From: JANMEX01 sp043776635 | GTDB lineage: Bacteria > Pseudomonadota > Alphaproteobacteria > Rhizobiales > Rhizobiaceae | Assembly (NCBI GenBank): GCA_043776635.1 | Contig: JAYVRA010000037.1 | Location: 1 to 29,675, forward strand | Direction: 5' to 3' | DNA: 29,675 nucleotides | Shown: positions 1-6,581 of the stretch, one piece after another | Numbering within the stretch: position 1 is the stretch's first letter | How the letters are laid out: each line of letters starts with the position of its first letter | Position numbers and translations under genes: made by a program | The notes under the pieces: generated by a model | The model's input: only the letters and a program-made list of their open reading frames with translations | Databases searched by the model: none | What the model was told of the DNA's origin: nothing

Positions 1-1
1 C

Positions 2-85
2 GGCGAACTCAATTCCTGTGCGCATAACCCTGAATCGCACATCCAGCAAAACAAGGGAATCCAAATCTGGACTCCTTCGTTGCGA
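2..85 (-). pseudogene. Possible decayed response-regulator receiver fragment (window edge)
   Basis: Read on the minus strand, this stretch encodes a peptide containing SLVLLDVRFRVMRTGIEFA. It resembles the phospho-acceptor region of FixJ-type receiver domains, where a hydrophobic strand ends in LDVR and is followed by a MPGM-x-G-x-E-like loop. The frame is closed by a stop at 86-88, so no receiver N-terminus is attached in this frame, and I see no plausible start codon. A neighbouring frame reads ASGLIATKES just upstream, which could be the preceding part of the same domain after a frameshift. The reading continues beyond the left window edge. Only about 28 residues are visible, so a chance match is possible and the call is weak. 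Confidence 0.3.
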
Positions 86-271
86 TCAATCCACTAGCAT
101 AGTTTCGCCATTCGCCTGCCATTTCATCAAAATTAACAGATCCAGACCATAGCGCGATAGTGACTAACTTCCAATAGCGTTGCGGCCCACAAAGCTGAAC
201 CGGAAATGAATGGGTTCGTCACAGGCCGTTCAGGTCGCCTCCCGTATATTAGAGATATAAGGGGCAATAAA

Positions 272-445
272 ATGAAATTTGAAAATGCAGTAATTACGAG
301 ACGCTTCACTATAATCTGCTTGATTGCCATGAATTTCGGCTTTCTATTCGCCAATTTGGTTGCCAGCCGTCCGGCAAATTCCTACGAAATCGGGTTGGTA
401 ACACCTTGCGTGTTTGAACAGGGTCATTCGTGCTTTGCGCGATGA
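272..445 (+). CDS. Small hypothetical membrane or secreted protein, possibly truncated
   Basis: This is a 57-residue ORF whose ATG is preceded by a good ribosome-binding site (AAGGGG, seven bases before the start). I prefer this start to the in-frame ATG at 206. The product has a short basic N-terminus (about residues 1-12) followed by a hydrophobic stretch (about 13-29), compatible with a signal anchor or uncleaved signal peptide. The last residues, GHSCFAR, are encoded inside the first unit of the tandem repeat at 425-480. The original 3' end may therefore have been replaced by inserted repeat DNA. I recognise no family. It stands alone, with a poorly conserved-looking stretch upstream and amn about 100 bp downstream. 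Confidence 0.35.
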   Translation: MKFENAVITRRFTIICLIAMNFGFLFANLVASRPANSYEIGLVTPCVFEQGHSCFAR

Positions 446-480
446 GTGGCGGCATTCGTGCTTTGCGCGATAAGTGGCGG
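425..480. repeat. Tandem duplication of a 28-bp unit
   Basis: Two directly adjacent 28-bp units (425-452 and 453-480) differ at one position, GATGAGTGGCGG versus GATAAGTGGCGG. The unit carries the string TGCTTTGCGCGAT. The first unit encodes the last codons and stop of the small ORF upstream. The layout is reminiscent of the multiple terminal repeats at the ends of IS21-family elements, but no transposase is present and the TGT tip was not located. The IS link is therefore only a suggestion. The repeat itself is directly visible. Confidence 0.85.
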
Positions 481-549
481 ATTGTGACGATTTGATGATT
501 TTTATCTTAGGGTCTTTTCTAGCGTCAAAACTATCTCTACTGGTAGCCC

Positions 550-2046
550 ATGAAAACAGAAGTAAAGTTTGATACGACGTTGGTCGTAACCCCTCCGGAT
601 ATTGAACCACGCACTTTTACGGATGCAAAAGCTGCTGTCCAAGAACTCGGACGTATTTATAACCGCAACACGCAGTTCCTGCGCGATTGCTTTGCCGCTG
701 TCTGCCACGGCGAAACGCCTGGAGGACGTGCGCGCGCTTATTATCCTGAGCTGCGCTTTACCACCAATAGCTATGCCCAGGTAGACAGCCGTCTGGCCTA
801 TGGTCACGTTTCCGGACCGGGTGTTTATACTACGACGATCACCCGCCCTGACCTTTTTGAGACCTATCTCGAAGCACAAATTGCGCTGCTCATCCGCAAT
901 CACAATATGCCGATCAGCGTTGGCGAATCCAAAACGCCAATCCCGCTGCATTTCGCGTTTCTTGAAGGCACGCATCTTGAACAAAGCGCGACGGCAGCGC
1001 TGAACAAGCCGCTGCGCGATTTGTTTGACGTGCCGGATTTGAACGGGACGGATGACAAAATCGCCAACGGCAATTTGGACCTTCCCGCTGGCGAGCCGGA
1101 GCCGTTGGCGCCGTTTACCGCACAGCGTATCGACTATTCGTTGCACCGCCTGACGCACTATACCGCGACCAGCCCTGAGCATTTTCAGAACTTTGTGCTG
1201 TTCACCAACTATCAATTTTATATCGACGAATTCACCGCATATGCCCGCCAACTCATGGCGGATGGCGGCGGCGCTTATGATGCGTTTGTGGAACCGGGCA
1301 ACGTCGTGACTAACGCTGGCGAAGCGCACATGCCTGCCCCAAGTACACACCGCCTGCCGCAAATGCCCGCATACCATCTCAAAAAAGGCATGTCGGGCGG
1401 CATTACCATGGTCAATATCGGTGTCGGGCCATCCAACGCTAAAACGATTACAGACCATATCGCCGTGCTGCGCCCTCACGCTTGGGTGATGCTTGGCCAT
1501 TGCGCGGGACTGCGTAATACGCAGGCGCTGGGCGACTATGTTTTAGCGCACGCCTATGTGCGCGAAGACCATGTGCTGGATGCGGATTTACCGGTTTGGA
1601 TACCAATCCCTGCGCTGGCCGAAGTGCAAGTGGCACTGGAAGAGGCGGTAGAAGAAGTGACCGGCCTTGAGGGCTATGAACTCAAGAAAATCATGCGCAC
1701 CGGCACTGTGGCGACAATCGATAACCGTAATTGGGAACTGCGCGACCAGCGCGGCCCTGTGCAGCGGCTCTCACAATCCCGCGCGATAGCGCTGGATATG
1801 GAAAGCGCCACAATCGCCGCCAACGGCTTCCGCTTCCGTGTGCCTTACGGAACGTTGCTGTGCGTCTCTGACAAGCCACTGCATGGCGAACTAAAATTGC
1901 CCGGCATGGCGACCGATTTCTACAAACGCCAAGTCTCGCAGCATCTGACGATAGGAATTCGCGCGATGGAAAAGCTTGCCGCAATGCCGCAGGAGACACT
2001 GCATTCACGGAAATTGCGGAGCTTTTTTGAGACGGCATTTCAGTAG
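550..2046 (+). CDS. amn: AMP nucleosidase
   Basis: The 498-residue product hydrolyses AMP to adenine and ribose 5-phosphate, a purine-salvage and adenylate-balancing reaction in the cytoplasm. The N-terminal half (about residues 1-240) fits the AMP nucleosidase-specific domain. The C-terminal half is a nucleoside-phosphorylase-like fold beginning near residue 283 with GGITMVNIGVGPSNAKTIT, followed by VMLGHCAGLR. Near residue 417 comes MESATIAANGFRFRVPYGTL, the acidic ribose-contacting segment typical of the phosphorylase superfamily. Length agrees with the E. coli enzyme (484 residues). The ribosome-binding site before the chosen ATG is weak, so a slightly different start cannot be excluded. 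The gene is monocistronic by spacing, with a 92-bp gap to the next gene. The 332-residue ORF antisense to it is a coding shadow. Confidence 0.95.
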   Translation: MKTEVKFDTTLVVTPPDIEPRTFTDAKAAVQELGRIYNRNTQFLRDCFAAVCHGETPGGRARAYYPELRFTTNSYAQVDSRLAYGHVSGPGVYTTTITRPDLFETYLEAQIALLIRNHNMPISVGESKTPIPLHFAFLEGTHLEQSATAALNKPLRDLFDVPDLNGTDDKIANGNLDLPAGEPEPLAPFTAQRIDYSLHRLTHYTATSPEHFQNFVLFTNYQFYIDEFTAYARQLMADGGGAYDAFVEPGNVVTNAGEAHMPAPSTHRLPQMPAYHLKKGMSGGITMVNIGVGPSNAKTITDHIAVLRPHAWVMLGHCAGLRNTQALGDYVLAHAYVREDHVLDADLPVWIPIPALAEVQVALEEAVEEVTGLEGYELKKIMRTGTVATIDNRNWELRDQRGPVQRLSQSRAIALDMESATIAANGFRFRVPYGTLLCVSDKPLHGELKLPGMATDFYKRQVSQHLTIGIRAMEKLAAMPQETLHSRKLRSFFETAFQ

Positions 2047-2138
2047 ATGCAACATCCCGGGTTAAACGAAAACCTCATGCTTACGCCCACATCAAGCCAT
2101 ATTCTTCTGGTTGAAAGCATTATGGTTTTAAACGGCGG

Positions 2139-3128
2139 ATGGTGATGCGGATACTTCGATTTTTTATCTATATTTTTGGCATTGCCGCCTTCCTGGCAAT
2201 GACCATCGGGTATTTAGGCAGCCTTCATCCCGCATTCGATTCTATTGGACACTTCCGCATTCACATAGCGCTTGCCACGTTGTTGTCCGGGTTTATGATT
2301 GCATTGGCACGCGGGTTTCCCGGCGGCATAGCTTTGATAACTTCGGCGGCGCTGGTTCTTTGGACAACCATAATGCCGTTATCGGGGCAAGAAAAAGCGG
2401 TAATCGATGCGGGAAACGGGCCGGTTTACAGGCTGCTACAAAGTAATTTGCGGTTCAGTAACCTTACGCCGGACGCATTTTTGCATCTTGTTGGCGAGGT
2501 AAAACCTGATGTTATCACAGTGCAAGAAGTTTCACGCATTTGGCCATCCAAGTTCAATCAAATCAAATATCTTTATCCCTACCAGCTTATCTGTCCGGGT
2601 TCGGAAGTTATGGGGCCGGTCGCAATTATTTCACGGCGGCCGTTTGTGGCAGGAGATTCCGGAAAGTGCCTTCAAGGCAGTATTTTGGCAATTCAAAGCA
2701 TTGATTTCGGCGGACAAACCGTGACATTTGCCTCAATACATTTACGTTGGCCTTGGCCAGGGCGTCAACCGCGCCAAATTAATGACATGTTGCCCTCGCT
2801 GGCTCCGCTCAAAGTGCTGGATCACAGCGTATTTATTTCTGGTGATTTGAACGCCGCAACATGGAGCCATACCGCTAAATTGATTTCTCAAACTACTGGA
2901 ACTGAGGCCTTGCACTATTCCGGTGGTAGCTGGGCACCATTGGAATTGCCATCTCAGTGGACGCCATTTATCGGCCTTCCGCTTGATAATATTTTCCATA
3001 ACGATAAAGTGAAAATCCGGAGCATTGTGCGACAACAAAGTATGGGCTCCGACCATTTGCCATTGTTGATCGAATTCACATTTTCATCAACAAAAACAGA
3101 TTCAGAGCCAGATCAAGCTGCAAGTTAG
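2139..3128 (+). CDS. Membrane-anchored endonuclease/exonuclease/phosphatase-family protein
   Basis: The 329-residue protein has three predicted N-terminal membrane segments (about residues 4-24, 40-60 and 62-82). A soluble catalytic domain of the EEP fold (DNase I / exonuclease III / sphingomyelinase type) follows. The metal and catalytic signatures are in order: QE near residue 128-129, His201 in SIHLRWPW, the D-x-N pair at 236-238 in SGDLNAA, and the terminal SDH at 304-306 in GSDHLPLLIEF. The active domain would face the periplasm or the membrane surface. Substrate is unknown; phosphodiester-containing lipids, nucleotides or DNA are all possible in this superfamily. ATG GTG ATG at the start allows initiation at 2139 or 2145. 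It is followed by a terminator-like hairpin. Confidence 0.8.
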   Translation: MVMRILRFFIYIFGIAAFLAMTIGYLGSLHPAFDSIGHFRIHIALATLLSGFMIALARGFPGGIALITSAALVLWTTIMPLSGQEKAVIDAGNGPVYRLLQSNLRFSNLTPDAFLHLVGEVKPDVITVQEVSRIWPSKFNQIKYLYPYQLICPGSEVMGPVAIISRRPFVAGDSGKCLQGSILAIQSIDFGGQTVTFASIHLRWPWPGRQPRQINDMLPSLAPLKVLDHSVFISGDLNAATWSHTAKLISQTTGTEALHYSGGSWAPLELPSQWTPFIGLPLDNIFHNDKVKIRSIVRQQSMGSDHLPLLIEFTFSSTKTDSEPDQAAS

Positions 3129-3142
3129 TTAATTTTATCCGG

Positions 3143-3162
3143 CAGTTCTAAACTGATTTTTT
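3143..3162 (+). terminator. Candidate rho-independent terminator after the EEP gene
   Basis: A 5-bp stem, CAGTT / AACTG with loop CTA, is followed by ATTTTTT. It lies 15 bp after the stop at 3128. The stem is short, but outer CCGGCA/TGCCGG bases could also pair around it. The rest of 3129-3322 is AT-rich non-coding DNA that probably holds the promoter of the downstream tail-fibre cassette. I found no convincing -35/-10 pair there. Confidence 0.4.
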
Positions 3163-3322
3163 GCCGGCCCATATGGAATTTTTCGCTCTAACACATTGAA
3201 TATATGTATTAACGCTTTGCAGAAAACTAAATTTACAGTTTTGAATATTTATTTTTGTCCACACTTGGACGAACGGCCTCATAATTCTCAGCAATTGAAA
3301 CTGCTGGACTAATGAGGACCGT

Positions 3323-5254
3323 ATGGACAACACTGGACGATTTGATTTACCGCTGATTTTGCCCAGCCAAGCGCAAAAACATGTGACGCACAATGAGGCG
3401 TTGACGCTGATTGACGGGCTGTTCCACCTTGTCATCAAGACATTTGGCGAGACCGCCCCGCCCGTGACAGCGCAGATTGACGATGCGTTTGTGGTTGGTG
3501 CATCGCCTACCGGTGCTTGGTTCGGGCAGGCTGGAAGTATCGCATTTAACTCTGTTGTAGGCTGGCGGTTTTTGTCACCACGCCAAGGGATCATTGCGCT
3601 TAATGCCGCGACTGCAAAGTTGGTGGTCTATGACCAATCGGCGTGGAAAGCTCTGGGCGATGCCATTGACGTATCGACACTGGGAATCAACACCAATGCA
3701 GACGCGGTGAACCGTCTTGCCGTGCGCTCCAACGCCGCTCTGTTCATCGCCCTCAATGCCGGCGATGGCGGCAGTGGTAATGTGCAGATTAAACTCAGTA
3801 AGGAGTTGGCGAGCGATACTGCCTCGCATTTGTTCCAGACGGCCTTCTCAGGACGGGCGGAAATCGGGCTAACGGGTGATGATGATTTTCATCTCAAAGT
3901 CAGCCCCAACGGGGCGACATGGAACGAGGCGATCAAGGTTGATAAAACGACTGCACTCGTCACGCTCACAAATAATTCGGTCAGCAACGCTGCGTTGATT
4001 GACATGGCTAGCGCCCGCATTAAAGGCCGCACCTCAGCAGGCACGGGCGATCCGGAAGATTTGTCGGGCACGCAAGTAACGGCAATGCTAGATGCATTTA
4101 ACTCAAGTGCCAAGGGCGCTGCACCTGCTTCAGGCGGTGGCACGCTGAACTTTTTGCGGGCTGATGGCACATGGGCAACGCCCATAAGTGGCGGCGAAGT
4201 GAATACCGCGTCGAACGTTAACGCCGGCGGCTCGGCAATTTACAAGCAAAAGACAGGCGTGAATTTGGAGTTTCGCGGCATCAACGCCGGATCAAACAAG
4301 GTGACAGTTGCGCTGGATGCGGCCAACAATGAGATTGATGTGGATGTGGCGGAGGCAAATCTCACGCTCGGTAATTTGGGTGGATCGATTGATTTGAGCG
4401 GCTCGAAGGCATCCGGTATTTTGGCTGCCGCGCGCTTTCCTGCACTCACTGGCGACGTGACAAATACGCCTGGAACGCTGGCAGCCACGATTGCCACCGG
4501 TGCGGTTTCCAATGCCAAAATGGCAAACGTGCCGACGGCAACTTTTAAGGGCCGGACAGGCGCGGGAACCGGTTCGCCGGAGGACTTAACGTCGGCGCAG
4601 GCCACTGCGCTCATCGACATTTTCAGCACCACACTGAAGGGCCATGCACCGGCTTCCGGCGGCGGTACGGCAAACTTTTTACGCGCAGATGGCACATGGG
4701 CGGCGTTGCAAAATCTCGCTACCCTCGGCATCAACGCCACGGCTGATGCGACCAACAAACTGGCGGTGAACTCAGCAGCTGCGTTGTTTAACAACGTCGG
4801 CAATGGCGTTCAGATCAAGCTTAACAAAGCAGGGGCAACGGATAGCGCCTCGTTCCTGTTCCAAGACGGGTTTTCAGGCCGCGCGGAAATCGGATTGACG
4901 GGCGACGATGATTTTCATTTCAAAGTGAGCAGCGATGGCTTGGCATTTTTTGAATCACTCTTGATAACGCGCTCCAACGGCTTGGTAACGGTGAAAAACG
5001 GCTTTGTATTTGACCCTCAAGCCGCTGATCCCGTTACTCCAGCCAACGGCCAAGTTTGGTACAATTCGACACTGGCGAAATTCCGTAAACGTGAAAATGG
5101 CGCTTCAAGCGATCTCGCCCCTGCATCCGGAGGCGTTTCAGATGGCGACAAGGGCGACATCACCGTGTCCGGCGCTGGCGTTGTGTGGACAATCAATGCG
5201 CAATCCCAGATCGGCAAGGATTTGGTACTCAACAGTAATCTATTTTCATTTTAG
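3323..5254 (+). CDS. DUF2793-like phage/GTA tail-fibre protein with internal repeats
   Basis: The 643-residue protein begins with a segment I recognise as DUF2793-like (about residues 1-118: FDLPLILPSQAQKHVTHNEAL, then GWRFLSPRQG), found in prophage and gene-transfer-agent tail proteins. Two modules then appear twice. Module A, TLGIN...GRAEIGLTGDDDFH, occurs at about 119-218 and 467-561. Module B, KGRT-x-AGTG-x-PEDL...NFLRADGTWA, occurs at about 224-285 and 398-465. The C-terminus has PANGQVWYNSTLAKFR and GDKGDITVSGAGVVWTI, both common in tail fibres and receptor-binding proteins. No signal peptide is visible. The start follows a GAGG ribosome-binding site. It heads a three-gene operon: the next gene begins 12 bp later. 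A role in adsorption or surface binding is inferred; the partner particle is not in the window. Confidence 0.75.
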   Translation: MDNTGRFDLPLILPSQAQKHVTHNEALTLIDGLFHLVIKTFGETAPPVTAQIDDAFVVGASPTGAWFGQAGSIAFNSVVGWRFLSPRQGIIALNAATAKLVVYDQSAWKALGDAIDVSTLGINTNADAVNRLAVRSNAALFIALNAGDGGSGNVQIKLSKELASDTASHLFQTAFSGRAEIGLTGDDDFHLKVSPNGATWNEAIKVDKTTALVTLTNNSVSNAALIDMASARIKGRTSAGTGDPEDLSGTQVTAMLDAFNSSAKGAAPASGGGTLNFLRADGTWATPISGGEVNTASNVNAGGSAIYKQKTGVNLEFRGINAGSNKVTVALDAANNEIDVDVAEANLTLGNLGGSIDLSGSKASGILAAARFPALTGDVTNTPGTLAATIATGAVSNAKMANVPTATFKGRTGAGTGSPEDLTSAQATALIDIFSTTLKGHAPASGGGTANFLRADGTWAALQNLATLGINATADATNKLAVNSAAALFNNVGNGVQIKLNKAGATDSASFLFQDGFSGRAEIGLTGDDDFHFKVSSDGLAFFESLLITRSNGLVTVKNGFVFDPQAADPVTPANGQVWYNSTLAKFRKRENGASSDLAPASGGVSDGDKGDITVSGAGVVWTINAQSQIGKDLVLNSNLFSF

Positions 5255-5266
5255 GGAGAGACTGAC

Positions 5267-5680
5267 ATGGCTGGAAATCTAGCACCAATATTTTCAAAAA
5301 TCGGCAAAATCGGGTTTGCGTCTGCAATCGTTTTGGCCAATACCGCCAAGGATGGCACGGGTATTGTGGATGTGGTTTTCACCGCTGATGCGACCAACGG
5401 CTCATTTTTGCAAAAGCTGAAAATCCGCCCGAAGGGGACAAACGTCGCCTCGGTTTTGCGCGTTTTCCTCAATAATGGCGGCGTGACAACTACGGCAGCG
5501 AACAACACGCTGCTTGATGAAATCTCACTTCCGGCCACTACACTTACGGAAGTGGCGGCGTTGGCGGGATTTGAATATCCGGTAAACTTGGCACTGCCTG
5601 CGGGCTGGAAGGCGTTTGTTACGCTGGGAACGGCCGTTGCCGGCGGCTTTGCGGTTACAGGCGTTGGGGGTGACTACTGA
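5267..5680 (+). CDS. Small protein of the tail-fibre cassette, function unknown
   Basis: The 137-residue product starts 8 bp after a GGGAGA ribosome-binding site, 12 bp behind the DUF2793-like gene. Its stop codon overlaps the next start by one base (TGATG), which indicates translational coupling. The sequence is rich in Ala, Val, Thr and Gly and looks beta-structured (DVVFTADATNGSFLQKLKI, VLRVFLNNGG, VNLALPAGWKAFVTLG). It has no signal peptide, cysteine or clear membrane segment. Its composition and context suit a small virion or tail-tip component such as a fibre connector or cap. I do not recognise a named family, so a structural role is inference from position alone. Confidence 0.7.
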   Translation: MAGNLAPIFSKIGKIGFASAIVLANTAKDGTGIVDVVFTADATNGSFLQKLKIRPKGTNVASVLRVFLNNGGVTTTAANNTLLDEISLPATTLTEVAALAGFEYPVNLALPAGWKAFVTLGTAVAGGFAVTGVGGDY

Positions 5681-6546
5681 TGAGTTTTCCGTTTCACCTG
5701 CCGAAAGATCAATCCACCAGTCAAAAATTTGATAGTCTGGGAACGGGCGTTTGGCACACATGGCAAAAGCCACAAGGCGCGGCGCTGATTGAAATCATTG
5801 TGTGTGGCGCAGGAGGTGCTGGCGGCGCGGGCTTTGGCGCGGCAGCCGCCACGGCACGCGGCGGCGGCGGGGGCGGCGGTTCCGGCGCATTCAGCCGCAT
5901 CGTTGTGCCCGCCAGCTTGTTGCCAGACACGCTGTATATAGCGCCCGGCATGGGCGGTGCGGGCGCGGGCGGCGCATCCTATGTGTCCTTCATCCAATCG
6001 ACCACAGCGGCGTCGCTGCTTATCACCGCATCAGGCGGCGGGCTTGGCGGCATTGGTACAGCCGCTGCCGTTGGCGCGGCGGGCGCCGCAGGCACGGTCA
6101 CTACGGGCGCGTCCTGTCTTTATTCGGGGCTTGGAGTTTTCGTTTCCATCGCCGGACAGGCGGGAGCCGCAGGAGGCGCGATTGCAGGCGCGGCGGGCAC
6201 GGGCGTGACTTTCGGAAACGCAGGCGTGCCCGTTTGCGGCGGGGCGGGCGGCGCGGGATCAACGTCTGCAGATTTTGCTGGTGGAGGCATCACGGGCGCA
6301 GGCTTTTGCCCGACCATTTCGGGCGGGGTGGCAGGCGGCAATCGCGGCAATGGTGGCTTCGCGCTGGAACTCCCCCTCACCTACAGCGGCGGCACAGGCG
6401 GCGGCGCATCCAACACAGTCAACGGCGGCAATGGCGGCGACGCCGCACTTGGCTCCGGCGGCGGCGGGGGCGGTGCAGGCGTGACGACCGGAGGCATTGG
6501 CGGACGCGGCGGGAACGGGTTTGTGATTTTAGGGGTGGTGCGATGA
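5680..6546 (+). CDS. Glycine-rich phage-tail-type protein
   Basis: The 288-residue protein is dominated by glycine and alanine from about residue 48 to the end. A short head (about 1-47) contains GVWHTWQKPQGAALIEIIVCG. That pattern, an aromatic-rich W-x-KP-x-GA strand leading into glycine clusters, is common in the glycine-rich domains of phage tail fibres. The protein ends GGRGGNGFVILGVVR, also typical of such domains. Glycine-rich helix sandwiches of this kind form receptor-binding tips in some phage adhesins, which is a plausible role here. It has no signal peptide. It is the last gene of the cassette; its stop lies 8 bp before a strong terminator. The strong GGC codon bias leaves other frames open by chance, including an Arg-rich one on the same strand, and those are not genes. 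Confidence 0.7.
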   Translation: MSFPFHLPKDQSTSQKFDSLGTGVWHTWQKPQGAALIEIIVCGAGGAGGAGFGAAAATARGGGGGGGSGAFSRIVVPASLLPDTLYIAPGMGGAGAGGASYVSFIQSTTAASLLITASGGGLGGIGTAAAVGAAGAAGTVTTGASCLYSGLGVFVSIAGQAGAAGGAIAGAAGTGVTFGNAGVPVCGGAGGAGSTSADFAGGGITGAGFCPTISGGVAGGNRGNGGFALELPLTYSGGTGGGASNTVNGGNGGDAALGSGGGGGGAGVTTGGIGGRGGNGFVILGVVR

Positions 6547-6554
6547 ATAAAATT

Positions 6555-6575
6555 GCGGGGTGCCTTGCACCCCGC
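6555..6575. terminator. Bidirectional rho-independent terminator between convergent operons
   Basis: A perfect 9-bp GC-rich stem, GCGGGGTGC / GCACCCCGC, has a 3-base loop. It is followed by GTAGTTTT on the plus strand and by AATTTTATT on the minus strand. It sits between the stop of the glycine-rich gene (6546) and the stop of the convergent ETF-QO gene (6582). It can therefore serve both transcripts. Confidence 0.9.
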
Positions 6576-6581
6576 GTAGTT

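Noticed and set aside
31..95. Plus-strand resemblance of the left edge to the IS630 C-terminus (both end in SIH plus stop, with 16 of 18 matching bases).
   Set aside because: The upstream part does not align with IS630 transposases without a four-residue insertion and lacks the PF-x-W motif. The minus-strand receiver reading explains the sequence better.
502..1500. A 332-residue open frame antisense to amn.
   Set aside because: amn is a clear full-length enzyme gene on the plus strand. The antisense frame has no recognisable domain or ribosome-binding site, and its composition is that of a shadow frame.
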